Shown: positions 1-11,931 of the stretch, one piece after another | Layout: each line of letters starts with the position of its first letter | How positions within the stretch are numbered: position 1 is the stretch's first letter | Assembly: GCA_945643635.1 (NCBI GenBank) | Contig: CALZFC010000040.1 | Location: 284,501-348,500 of the forward strand | DNA: 64,000 nt | DNA from: Allodiplogaster sudhausi | Lineage: Eukaryota; Nematoda; Chromadorea; Rhabditida; Diplogasteridae | Direction of reading: 5' to 3' | Notes under the pieces: generated by a model | Databases searched by the model: none | What the model saw: the letters and a program-made list of their open reading frames with translations, nothing else | What the model was told of the DNA's origin: nothing | Program-made: the position numbers and the translations under genes

Positions 1-5
1 CCCCC

Positions 6-51
<46 letters not shown>

Positions 52-251
52 TTAAGCCAGCTCATCCCTCTCCACTTCATGGTGATTCACGATGAAAATG
101 TGACGTCGTTCATCTCAGACTACGTCGTATCTGTCGCATAATCGAGAAGGGACAACAATAACACACGAGAAGCTCGGGCCCTCTTGGCACACACGTGAAA
201 TATATGGGCTTACACTCTAGACAGGAAGGACGGCAATGTGAACAAGGGTGT

Positions 252-294
<43 letters not shown>

Positions 295-473
295 GGCATT
301 GAGGAGGACAGAAACAATTGGAAAGAAGACCCCTTCGGGGGTGATTTAAGTAGCCTGTGAGTGACGCCAGTTGCTTCCCCTTCCACCTTCTCTTCAATTA
401 GCCTACCTACCGGCACGACCTCCATGTGTCACTCCTCGAGCCTCCCTCTCATTGTCTTGGCTTCTCTCTCCTT

Positions 474-522
<49 letters not shown>

Positions 523-1786
523 GTCATCTCTGTCCATGCCCTGAATGAGTGACAGGGATGCTCCAGCTGCCATCTCCATGTTGCAATGTCGGACAAAGAA
601 GTAAATAGGGAATTACGGATTTGTATTCAATTGGAAGAAGATCAGCTGCGGTTACATAAGTTGAGCCGGTTCATTTGTTGTATGTTGACAGTCATCCGAA
701 GAAAACAACTTGTGAGGGCGGTTTCATCAAAGTGAGACCCATTTGTCAGAGGAAGAGGAAAAATGACAGATGAAAGGAAATGGAAGAGACTTGACTGGGA
801 GATATGAGAACACTCCCAGTTAACAAGCGCCATCTTTCTCTTTCTCTCTTTTCCTTTCGAATTCATCACACACTGGAATGCCGGAATATTGTTGGTGGCC
901 GGCCATCAGTGGCCCCCTGCGTCCATTCAATTTGCGGAGAGGAGGGGGATAGCTGATTGGTCTGATTCGGTCGAAGCTTAGAAGTGCATCCGGAGGCTGC
1001 CGCAGATCTTCAAGTGGCTTCGGTCTCTGCCACCGCCGAATGCTACTTCTTCTTCTTGTTACTCTAGCTATTCCCATCTCTCTCCCTCTCTCTCTCTCTC
1101 TCTCGTTCTCTTTCTCTCTTTCTATCTCACTCTCTAATACAAGCTCTCACCGTGTCCCTTTTGCTCTGCTCATCTTCACCAAACGTTCTTTCTAATGTCT
1201 TTATTGTTCTCACAGCCAGCGTTGGCATTAGGAAAAGTCGCCCGAGAGAATGTAATGGGGAGAGGGGAGGAAGAAGAGAGGAAGAAGTATGAACAAGAAT
1301 GAACAGTCTGACATGCAGCAGACCTTCCGATGCCATTTTGTAGTTTTCTCCTCATTATTTTGTCTCATTCACTCTTTCTCTGGTTGCCTTTCTCTCTCCG
1401 TCTCTTTTTCTCTCTGCCTCTCTCTCTCTGCCTCTTCTCGTCGTACAATCAAAACTAAATGCTTTTGCACATTCAGATCCGGAAGCTCGGTGCTCCCATT
1501 AGCATCCCAGTATTTGTTTAGTACGCAGAAGAAAAGAACAGTGGTTGTGGCCAATTCACATTATCGTTTATGAGTCCATCCCATTTGGTGGCGTCTTGTC
1601 TTTAGATGTCGATTAAGATAAGACTTGAGGAAAGATGGAGCCCGAGAGAAAAGAGCGTTACGGTAACACCAATGCGTATGGAAAAGGAAGTGCAAGGAAA
1701 GAAAAATATCAGTAAACGATGGGAATCTGAGCCCTTTGCTGAAAAGAAAGAGAAGGAAGCGAGAAAGTGATGAGAGTGAATTGCAG
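1..1786. other. Gene-poor intronic sequence upstream of the first recognised unc-5 exon
   Basis: No exon is recognised here. The stretch holds long (CT)n and (GA)n tracts (for example 1-50, 255-292, 480-515, 1080-1105) and ordinary intermediate sequence. It most likely is intron of the unc-5 gene, whose first exons (signal peptide and first Ig domain) must lie further upstream. Open frames rich in Ser-Leu repeats are products of the CT tracts. Confidence 0.55.
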
Positions 1787-2499
1787 ACATCCGGAAGCAC
1801 TTTGTGCAGACGGCGTCTTCGACGCGAGTGCGTGAGGGATCCTCCGTCGCCCTCTCCTGCCAGCCACCCGAGGCCGACCCCAGGGCTGCGGTCGTCTGGC
1901 TCAAGGTAGATTTATCAACTTTTCCTGACGAGGCTATTTTTTTACGTTAGTTATTTTAATACAAATTAATAGTGCAAAACATTTAAAAATATTTTCTCTT
2001 ATAGGACGGGGAGGCGCTGTCGGTGGATGGCAACGTCATCGTTGCTTCTGATGGAAGTCTCCTCATCTCAGCCACCAGGCTTACAGATCAGGCACGTTTT
2101 CGATTATAAACCATAAGCATTTGCATACATTGAAAAACGTGCATACTAAAAACGATGGTTCTGTTAGACTAACTTATGCATTGGTTGTGGTTGCATTTTT
2201 CAGCTCAAGCTCTTTCAATTTCCTCTCTTCCAGGGCGCTTACACCTGCGTCGCCTCAAACATTGCAGGAAGGCGATTGGCTTCTCCCGCTGTTCTTCACG
2301 TATACGGTAAGTCGAATATGTCCACTTTTTGTAATTCTGCTATATACATACATACAACATGACTGTTGAAATCCCCGCTTTCAATTGCAATACATCTCTT
2401 GTTTTTCTCCGTTACTTTTGTTGTTCTCCAATTCGTTCCGTCCTCCTGCTGATTATTCATTTTGTCCTGCTTCCTGGTCTCCAGCTCTCTCTCTCTCCC

Positions 2500-2536
<37 letters not shown>

Positions 2537-3021
2537 ATTTCTCTCTATCTCTCTCTCTAAATCTTTCCTCGCTTATCTCTGACTCTGCACTCTCTCGTTC
2601 TCTGTGGCTCTTAAGCTGCTCCTGCCAGCTCTTCCGCGTTGTCTACATAGTATGTATGTATGTCATCCATATGTGAAACATTTGCGGGGGGATATGTTGT
2701 GGTCAGGAGAGAACGAGTGGTTCGTATGCTGATCAGACAAGAGAGCAAAATGGGGGATTCTCCTTGCTGTAGGAAGAGAGAGAGAGAGAGAGAGAGAGAA
2801 TGAGAAGAGAGAGAGAGAATAAAGAGCATTGCGAATGGAGAGGTCAAACTCTGCATTTGACCACCTGAATGGCTCGCAATGTGAATAGCCACTGAAATTC
2901 TTTCTCTCTCACTCTCTCTCTCTCTCTCTCGCTCTCTTGATCTCTCTCTCTCTCGCTCTCTCACTCTCTCACTCTCTCTCTCTCGCTCTTTCTCTCTCTC
3001 TCGCTCTATCTGTCTCTCTCT

Positions 3022-3065
<44 letters not shown>

Positions 3066-3810
3066 CTCTCTCTTCCAACACATGCCGCCCTACACTTTAT
3101 AGTATCTCTTTTTGCTATTCTTTCTACTCTCAATAACGACGTCTCCTTCTGTTCTGCCTTGCGCATATTCTCAATGGCCCATCTTTTTTTCGAGAGAGTA
3201 CATCTCTTTCTTTCGCTGCCCTCTATGTTCCTCTTTCAATGGCGGCTGCCTTACTTTCCAACGTATTGCGCGTAAAATTGTAATTGTCGTTGTGAGAGAG
3301 TGGGAGAGAAAGAGATGGAAGAAAAGGCAGAGAATAGGGTGAGAGGGAAGATAGAAAGAGAACGGCAGAGAGAGAGAGAGCCAGAGAGAGAGAGAGAGAG
3401 AGAGATTTAAAGAGAGAGGGGAGAAAATGCGATCGGGCGGCGAGCCTCAGGTCACTCACTCTCTGGTGATCAGGCCTGGCCAAAGAGCTAGAGAGTTTTG
3501 CAGGGATCTCGGGATATCTGTATGAGGGAGGAAGTTGTACATTTATCTGACAAATACATGTATTTCTCTCGCGCTCACGATTTCATCTTCCCCTTCACTA
3601 CTTGCTTTTCAATAGGCATGAGAATATGTATGTATCTTTGAAGTTTGCTGTCGGGCGGCAGAAGAAGTCGCCGAGTTTAGTGAAGATGCCAGAGGGGCAT
3701 TCCAGGCAAGGAGAAGCATCAAAGAGGGCTTATTTGGGAAGAGCCACTCGCATGAGAAATGACCACCCTTACAAGGAGACAGCTGCAACCAGCCGGAACA
3801 GAGAGTGTTT

Positions 3811-3852
<42 letters not shown>

Positions 3853-5639
3853 GGGGGAGGGAGAGAGAGGAGAGAGCAGAGAGGTCAAAGAAGAAGACGG
3901 AGAGTGGACATGATTGTGATCTGTGCCCGGGGGACTCACTCTGGTGCTACGACATTTCTGCCAACTCAAACGGCCGCGGTTTACGAAATAGCCAGGAGAA
4001 GGAAACCTCAGAGCGGAAATAAGGGAAAGGGAAGCAGATTTCTGTCCCCCTTTGCTCTAAAAAAACACTTGACCGCAAAAATTTTAAAGTGGTGATACAA
4101 AACACTAATTTAAAGTGTCGGTATGCTTGTGTCGACCTACATATGTACATATGTACATACACATGTATGTATATGTATAGTAACTATGTATCTATGTACA
4201 TACATATGTACATATATGTATAGAGGAGACTAGGGCTTCCACTATTGGATGATTAAACATAGTAAAGGACGAATATGGTAAAAGTGTGGTTGTCAGTGGA
4301 CGGTGGCTGGTCGGAATGGTCAGAGTGGGCGGGAGTCTGTGCCGTCGACTGTTCGCGTCTCCAGACCGCACTCGAAGCGTACGGCGCATCCGTGCTGCCG
4401 CGAGTGGCGCGGCAACGCATCTGCAACAATCCAGCTCCCATGAACGGGGGACTGGCCTGTCCTGGACAGGACGAGGTTTGCATCTCACCCTCCATCTCTT
4501 TCTTACTCACTCTTCTGTAGATATTTCTTTCTCTACAATTCGACATGACTATTGTAGGAGTCTCGTGAGTGCGAGTTGCCGTGCGTGGTTGACGGTGGCT
4601 GGTCAACCTGGTCGCCGTGGTCGGCGTGTTCTTCGTCGTGCGAGAGCAGCCGGAGCAGAGGATGCGACGAGCCGCGGCCGATGAATGGAGGGAGAAGCTG
4701 CGAGGGAGAGGGGAGGGAGGCCGTCGGCTGTGCCAGCGGGTACGAGAATCTGGCTAGAGGAGAAGCACTCATGCACCCTCTCATCTCTTCTCAGTGTTTG
4801 CGCGAGCGACTCCTCGTGGGCCGAGCGTCTGTTGGCGGCTTCTTCTGCCGCCGTGCTCCTCCTTCTCTTCTTCCTCGTTGCCATCTGCCTCCTTCTCTTG
4901 CTGCGACGACCACCGAACACTCAGCCCCGTTCAATTGCGACCGGCTACTGCGGTTGGGCTTCTTTCGGTCTCTCTCTCTCCCTCTCTCTCTCTCTCTCTC
5001 CCTTTCTCTTCCTCTCTCTGACTTCCTCTCTTCCTGTGCCAAAGAATGGAGTGTCTGCGGGTGATCATTCATCCCTCTCGGCACCTCCTTCTTTTCAACA
5101 TCCTTCTCTTGCTGTGACAGGGAGGGAGCGAGGCTTCGCAGTGTAATGGCTCGTTAGGCGGATCAGCCTTTCAAGTCCACTGCCACACAGAACCGGGGAG
5201 GAGGTACAGGAGTCAGACGGGAACAGTGGCCGAGAGAGGAGAGAGAGAATGAGAGGGGAAAGAGAGAGAGAGAGAGAGAGAATGAGAGAGGGAAGGAGAG
5301 AGAGAGAGAGAGAGAGAGATCGGAACAGAGAGGTAAAGACAAAAGACGATCCATCAATCGTCGCGTGGCCTTCTCCATTCTCGCCCGCAGCACTCCTAAT
5401 CCGCGATTCCGTCGCGCTTTTCTATCTCTCCCCTCTTACCCACTCTCTCATCTTGTCATTAGTCCCCTCTCCTCCCACTCCTCTCTCTCTCTTTCTCTCT
5501 CTCCTTATCCCATTCTAAAGATGTCGCTTCCGTCCATTTTCCTGCGTGGCATCAACTACTATAGGCCCTCTCTGTTCCAGTCTTTTATCTCACCGCTACT
5601 TCTCGATTCTCTCTCGTACTTGTACATTCTTTCTTTCCT

Positions 5640-5702
<63 letters not shown>

Positions 5703-6445
5703 CCAGTCCTTCAACTTGGATGACCTTTTGCCGCACACCTTTCTCCATCTCTCATAATCTTTATCGTCTTCATCGGCCATTGATCAGGGATGAAATGAGA
5801 TCGGAGAATGGGAAGAGATGATCCAAGAGGCGAAGGATGAAGGGATTGAGATATGGAGAAGAATAAAGAAAGCAGAACGAACAGTGAATCCGTGATCTTC
5901 CGCTGACCGGGATTTCGAAATCCGGGATATAAAAAATATGTTGATGATGATGATTTGCAGCGTACGAAGCAGAGCCGCTGAAGCATGGAATGCCCGAGGG
6001 CGATCTGAGGGCCGTTCCTCCCCTCTACGCCCACTCTTCCATCGCTGCTTCAGCTAGCCTTCGCTCCTATGCAAGAGAGGCGAGGGAAGAGGTAAAACAA
6101 CTTATATAGAAATAAAAGTTTTAAGAATATATATATACAATACATTTAAGAAACCTTATCAATGATCAATCATAATTTCGATAAGGGTCAAAGGTCATCA
6201 TAAGTCAGCCGTAAACACCTTCATCAACTTATGTTTTTTAAATCGACTCTGAACCTTCAGTCTTCACTCTCTCACACTTACGGCCAATATTTCTCCGAAC
6301 TCGTAAAGAATGAGCGTGATAATGGAAGAGATGGGGAAATCTCTGAGAATGAACTCAAAGATGCCGCCGGAAGAGGCTTGAGCACTGGCAGCACATTCAA
6401 AGGATTATAATTCGCATGAATAGCAGAGGAGTGAGAGAGAGACAC

Positions 6446-6482
<37 letters not shown>

Positions 6483-7960
6483 TGAAAGAGAGAGAGAGAG
6501 AGAAAGAGAAAATATCACTAGAGAATATTATCATATTTGTTATAAAAGCACATTTCCAGGAAGATCGAATAAATATTATCTCGTATCAGTGATATCCACA
6601 TATGTACATACAGATTGGTAGAAGTCTCCCTATATCATTTGAAAAATGGACAAATGAAGTACAAATGAATAACAAAATTTTTTTCCCAAATAAGAATATT
6701 GTATGTGTGAAGAAAGAGATTCTAGGGCGGCAGCGAATCGCGAGCGGCGCTTTTGCCGTCGGCGTCGTGCGGGGAGGGAGCGTCGTCCTCCACGGCCTCC
6801 TCGTGTCGCCACGCGGCACTACTCAGGACGACTTCCTCCTCCCTCTCCGACGACCACTACGCCACTGTCTACGAATGCGCTGATGCAGCTGACAGAGTCG
6901 TCGCGGCCAGGGTCGACCACAGAGGAGCCACGCTCTCCGTATGTTCACTTCGTTACTGATTATCTCGACCTCTCTCTCTCTCTCTCTGTGTCTATCTCTC
7001 TTTCTCTCTCTCTGTCTCTCTCTCAGATGCATGCGAGCAGCACATCTCTCCTCGTGCCCGAAGGCAGCTTCTTCGCGCCTACTCTTGTCTTCCTGACGAC
7101 ACAGAGTGCAGAGCAGGGAATACCAGATTTGGAAGGTAAGGCATACGGCGATCGGAATAGCTCTTTCTTGCTTTGATGGTATTTCTAATTGTAAGTTGAC
7201 AAATACTGTCTGTCAACTTTTGGGAAAAGAATTTGAACGAATAATAATGTTTTGTAGAAAACGAGATGCCGCTGTCAGCAATAGTGTCAGTGAGTGCGGG
7301 CGGAGCAGGGGCCAGGTCGGCCGGGCTGGCCGGTTTCCCAGAGGAGACCGCCCGGCTTCCATTCGTCGTCTCTCTCGGGCACTGCGCGTCCTCACTGGAC
7401 GAGTGGAAGCTGCGACTCTACGCCAATCGAGGAGGGGGCTGGCAGGAGGAGGGGGGACACTCTGCTCATCTTCACATTCACACTCATCCCAGCAGAGTCG
7501 CTCACGTTCTCACCACTTCCTTCTGCAAGTCAGCCTCTCTCTCTCTCTTTTCTTTTTTGTCAGGAACACTTTTCCCTTTGTAGACTCTTGCTCGCCGGCC
7601 GTCCACTGAAGCGATCGGCGACTAAGCGAATGCGAATCGCGGTGTTCGCGCCGTACGACGAAATAGCGACGGCGCCTCGGCGGCCGCCGCCGCCGGGTGT
7701 CGGGAGCCTGACTCGGCGCGGCGGCGGAGTCGGTGGCTTCGCACCGTCGCCTGGCTTCTCTCTGCTCCTTCGCGTGGCCATCGTGCCCGAGGGAGCAGCC
7801 GACTCTTTGGTAGCGGAGGAAGAGAGGGGGAGGAGAGTGGCAGAGTCACACGCATTCGCTCTCGCCTCGCATGGCGCACTCGCCGTCTGCCTCGAGGACA
7901 TGCCTCCCTCTTTCCGCATCGACGACTCCTATCTGGTCTGTCTGCTTCTCTCTCTCTCTA

Positions 7961-7991
<31 letters not shown>

Positions 7992-8328
7992 ATCTCTCTC
8001 TCTCTCTTTTATTCTGCTACTCTCTCCCTCTCTGTGTAGGAGATGTCAGCAGAAGAAGCGTGGTCTGCCCCCTCCGGAGTGGAATGCGCCTTCTCGATCT
8101 GGGCAGAGAGTGCAGCCGCTGCCGCTTCCTTCTCCGGTCGCCTCGTCGTTCTGCAGAAAGAGACGGCCGCGCCTCCACACGTTCTCGATCTAAGGCTCGA
8201 CTCGGACTACGAAGAGGTCTCACTCTCTCTCATCTCAGTATCTCTGTGTCTCCGCTTTCTCAGTTTTCTCTCGCTATATATATATTTCTCTCTCTCATCT
8301 CAGTATCTCTCTGTGTCTCCTCTTTCAC

Positions 8329-8369
<41 letters not shown>

Positions 8370-8697
8370 CTCAGCTCTCTCTCTCTCTCTTTCTCTCTCT
8401 CTGCAGGTCCGTCTGCAAGAGGAGTCGTCGCTGTCGGTGCCGAGCCGTCTGCCATCCACTTGCCGTGACCGTCTCCGTTCTCTGCTGGATGGCGGGGGCG
8501 ATCGTGGCTGGGCGAGTGTGGCGCATGCCCTGCGTGCCCCATCCGTGATCCCCTACGCTGCCCGTTTCGCTTCCCCTGCTTCGGTTCTCTTGTCCCTGTG
8601 GGAGTCCCGTCGGGAGCCCCTCTCTGGCCTTGCCCACGCCCTCCGCCTCAGTGGCCGTCCTGACGCCGCTCTCGTCGTGGAGCAGCTCATCGACTAG
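1787..8697 (+). CDS. UNC-5 netrin receptor (5' partial, 13 exons)
   Basis: Receptor for netrin that mediates axon repulsion and dependence-receptor signalling at the plasma membrane. Exons: 1787-1905, 2005-2091, 2234-2306, 4297-4475, 4558-4739, 4795-4967, 5961-6091, 6726-6938, 7027-7135, 7258-7528, 7564-7935, 8040-8216, 8407-8697. They encode, in order, the second Ig domain (starts IRKHFVQ, with SCQPPE and GAYTCVASN), two thrombospondin type-1 repeats (VDGGWSEWSEW, then VDGGWSTWSPWSACSSSC), one membrane segment (4830-4910, ending in RR), a ZU5 domain (SLLVPEGSFF), a UPA domain (RMRIAVFAP) and a C-terminal death domain, stop 8695-8697. Splice phases agree across exons. The signal peptide and first Ig domain are not in the window. 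The intron after 2091 uses a GC donor. The ZU5-UPA exon needs one more G near 7451-7456 to keep frame. Family assignment is secure from domain order alone. Confidence 0.95.
2494..3076. repeat. CT/GA microsatellite cluster in unc-5 intron
   Basis: Long imperfect (CT)n runs at about 2485-2566 and 2900-3072 with a (GA)n run at 2773-2820 between them. The opposite polarity of neighbouring tracts could let the intron transcript fold back on itself. No coding content. Confidence 0.85.
5222..5710. repeat. GA then CT microsatellite blocks in unc-5 intron
   Basis: (GA)n runs at about 5234-5320 are followed by (CT)n runs at 5480-5505 and 5645-5703, within the intron between the membrane exon (ends 4967) and the next exon (starts 5961). 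Confidence 0.85.
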
Positions 8698-9494
8698 GAC
8701 AACTTGTATCTGCATCTCACCATGTTCTGGTCACTCTTCGCTCATGTTTCTCCCTTCTTCCCTCTCCTTTGCTCATTGTCTCCCCGTTCTTTCTCTCCTC
8801 AACTTCCCGATCGTGAACTCATAAGGGTCTCTCTCGCTGCCTGCCACTCACAGTGTGTAGTCGTGGACAGCAGTTGTATTTTGCTTCTCCTTTGCCATAT
8901 AGCCACCCAGTTGCTCACTGGAGAAGTCATCTGATGAATTATAGAGTCACTCCATTATGAAATATGTGCATAAAATACGAAATTAGATCTCATAAACCCT
9001 TGTCGTCGTGATTAACGTGCATGGGAATTAATTTAACTGACTGAATAAACTGGAATTAATTTAAAGCTGGAAGAGGAAAGAAAAGGAAGTGAATATCCGA
9101 GAGAAGAACTGATAGGATCAAGTACATCAACATAAAAACGGGGGCTGCCGTCGCCCGCATCGTCGATGCTGATGACCATTCTCTTTCTGTAGCAGATACT
9201 CCGTCAATCCAATCTCATCTACAATTTGAAGGAAGGCATACTCATTTTTTTCCGATCGTTATGACACTTTCGTTATCAGCGCTGCATTGAAGAGTTAACA
9301 GTGGAGTGACAGTAGCGTAAGACTGGAAGAGAGGGAAGGAATTGGCGTGAGCGAGAGAATGAAAATGAGTGCATGAGATGTTGACAGTCTTCTTTCCCAT
9401 TCGATTTGGAATGATCATATGGGTCCTTTGTCAAACGGGAGAATTCAATGGCACGGCTGCACGCTCCACCAGAGCGAAGAACAAAAACCTTTCG
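8698..9494. other. 3' flank of unc-5, no gene recognised
   Basis: AT-richer sequence after the unc-5 stop. It should hold the 3' UTR; a possible AATAAA-type signal lies near 9043-9048. A 13-bp motif, GGAATTAATTTAA, occurs twice at about 9024 and 9052. No coding region is supported. Confidence 0.5.
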
Positions 9495-9645
9495 AGCACC
9501 GGTGACGATATGAGAAAGCCGAAGAAATCTAACTCCGTGTAAATCTATGTCTTCAAGCTGGCCAACCCGGACACTGCAGCCTCTTCCAAGGCCATGCAAA
9601 TCATGAACTCCTTCGCAAACCATGTCTTCGACTGCAGGGGGCGGG
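9495..9645 (+). pseudogene. Histone H2B pseudogene fragment
   Basis: One frame reads KPKKSNSV, a stop (TAA at 9540-9542), then IYVFK, PDTAASSKAMQIMNSFA and NHVFD. This matches the first helix and the SSKAM..IMNSF signature of histone H2B, where a normal protein has an uninterrupted ESY.IY..K..K..HPDTG. About three residues are missing before PDT, similarity is lost after position 9645, and there is no proper N-terminal tail. It is a decayed copy lying between unc-5 and the PDHX-like gene. A working H2B is excluded by the in-frame stop unless the base call is wrong. Confidence 0.8.
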
Positions 9646-9845
9646 AGGTGATTGCAATGTTGTTGTTCTCACGAAATGTAGTAATAATGTATTTGGTGGG
9701 CCTGCTATTCCTCGTCTACGTTGGCTGACTACGCACAGTCATTTGAGACCACTATAATATTTCATGAACTGCTACTAATTCCCGTCGGTATCGCAATTTG
9801 TAACAAGTGAACGAGTATCTATACAACTACATTTTCCTAGTAGCT

Positions 9846-11931
9846 TCATAGCAGTGCAGAATAGTCGACACTTGAATCGTCGAAAGGAGTGGCGAGTTGG
9901 GAGGGATGAGCAGCCAGGAGAAGGCGGAGCGGGTCGCTGAGTCCGCTGCAGACGTGGTCGAGGAAGCTGGAAGCGGTGGCTGGGGAAACGGCTCGGCCGT
10001 CGTAGCACAGCGTCAGCGACATCCTCAAGACGCACTTATCACAGCTTGTAAAGAAGTCAACTCTACACTCAAAAAAAGACTTCGGAAATGAAAAAGAAAT
10101 ACACCAAAAACAGACTGAAATGCATTGCATACTCCAATTCAGATTGTGATTCCTTACGATAAATGGAGCTAACTCTGAAATCGCTTGCTTCTCTGGCGAA
10201 TAGCGAGGCAAGCTTGAGCTGACAGTCAAGATTGCCACTTGCGGAGTGTTGATGATCGCCGTGAAGCCTGACACACTTCCGAACATTCCAAGGTTAGAAA
10301 TCCTAAAACAGCAAGTTCCGTGTGCAAGTGGCGCCGTTACTAACAATAAGAAAAGTAACGAAGTGGTTGCTTACGTGAAAGAGCCGCCCTGGAACTCGGT
10401 CGGCTGAAGCCGCCCTTCTCGGGCCTTCGCGGCGAGCTCTTTAATCGTCTGCGATATCTCCGTGACTCCCTTAGCATCCGCTCCGAAGACAATGGGAGTG
10501 ATCAGTCCGTTTGGCGTGGCCACTGCAACCGAGATGTCCACGGAGGAATTCGCCTCCACTTCTCCCGCTTCCTCCGACCATCGCACGTTCACTTCAGGAA
10601 CAGTCTGACGATTTATTTGTTGTGTCCATTAACAAACTACGTGAATTAATTCGTTAAAATTTAACTATCATAATCAAAGCTTCCCTGTTTAAAAAAAAAG
10701 TAAGGCGGACCTTGAGTGCGGAAGCGCAGGCTTTGACAATGAAGTCGTTGACAGAAACAGCGATGCCGTCCCTCTTCAGAGCCTCGCGAAGCTTGCCAAC
10801 TTCTGCCAGATCCACACTGCCGGAGAGATATTCATGGGGAATCGTTGCCTCAAATATCAAGTCATCACAGATACACATTCCGAAGCAAACGGAAAATAGC
10901 ACTTTAAGGCACAATTAACACACTCCACTACTTTTCATACTTGAAGACCCTAGTTTAAAATGGGGCGCCCAAAAGCCTGAGGAAAGATGAGTGAGGGAGA
11001 GCCTTTTTTGTCTGTTTATACCTATAGTTCATGCTTTAAAAAAATCTAATGTATTATATTACATGTTGATTAGGCGCGAAATCTCGATTTTATTTTACCA
11101 GGATGGATGACTGAAAATTTATCTAGGCAGTCGGCTTTTAAGCTATTTTCAAGACTGAACAGCTAATGAGATAATAGCAAGAAATCAACTAAAAAAGCAA
11201 GAAGAACCTTGGAGAGTGACAGACGTTTCGCGATTGTCTTCCTCATGTTGGTGAGGGGGATGTCGATGTGTCCGCCAAGCGATCGACGACTACCGAGAGG
11301 AGCGGGAGGAACAGAGGAAGGGGCTGCGGGACTAGGCGAGGGAGGAGCAGCGGATGAGGCTGCGGGACTAGGAACATGGACCACCGGCTTCAGCTTCTTC
11401 GAAAATATCCACGATAAAACGTCCCTAAACAGCTCTCAAACATGTAAATTAGAATCACGTGCCGTATGTTCTAACCAAGTAAAAAAGATCGTGTGCCAGT
11501 GAGGGAAATAAAAAAATTAAGCGAACGTGAATATGATGTTGGAATTAAATCAAACACCACTATGTCAAAAGCAATGTATAGAGAGAGAAAAAAAAGCACA
11601 AGCTTTTTTATCTTGAATAGAGCAGAAGACTGAATCGACTATTGCTGCCAAAATGATGTTCAAAAACTGCCGAACTTTTTGATGAGATTGCCTTTTGGTC
11701 CAGATGGAGAGACATCTCGGTCAGCAATGCCGAACTGTTGAAGGAGAAGTCGCACCGCCGGACCAACCAGTACAGAAGTTCTGTCAAGAAGTAGAATAAA
11801 ACTAACAGGATAAGGAAAATATATAATAGAAACAAAATGAACACTCACGAGGCAGTAGAGGCACTCCGTCGTAAATGGAGAGCCAGGGGGGCCGAGCAGA
11901 GCCCGCGTACCCTCGGCTGCATAACCTTCAT
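9846..11931 (-). CDS. PDHX-like E3-binding protein of the pyruvate dehydrogenase complex, lacking a lipoyl domain
   Basis: Mitochondrial matrix scaffold that anchors dihydrolipoamide dehydrogenase (E3) to the E2 core. Exons (minus): 11931-11849, 11780-11676, 11424-11208, 10848-10711, 10604-10375, 10302-10158, and a last exon from about 10035 to 9846. Exon 1 is a presequence (MKVMQPRVRG..., many Arg/Ser, no acid). It splices in frame straight into the peripheral-subunit-binding domain (LVGPAVRLLLQQFGI, then SGPKGNLIKKDVLSW). A Pro/Ala/Ser linker and the acyltransferase core follow (IPLTNMRKTIAKRL, SVNDFIVKACASALK, ISNLGMFG). No lipoyl domain is present, and the next gene starts only 410 bp upstream. 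Where active E2 has DHRVVDG this protein has YDGRAVSP, so the catalytic His is gone, as in PDHX and unlike DLAT. Complete by eye, about 330-350 residues. Confidence 0.9.

Noticed and set aside
2385..3166. Long open frames of alternating Ser-Leu or Arg-Glu
   Set aside because: They are translations of (CT)n and (GA)n tracts in unc-5 introns, without splice-consistent context or similarity. The same applies to those near 5650, 8300, 20500, 22700, 28700 and 43500.
9276..9623. Minus-strand frame over the H2B pseudogene
   Set aside because: It is a shadow of the histone-derived sequence on the other strand and lacks similarity.
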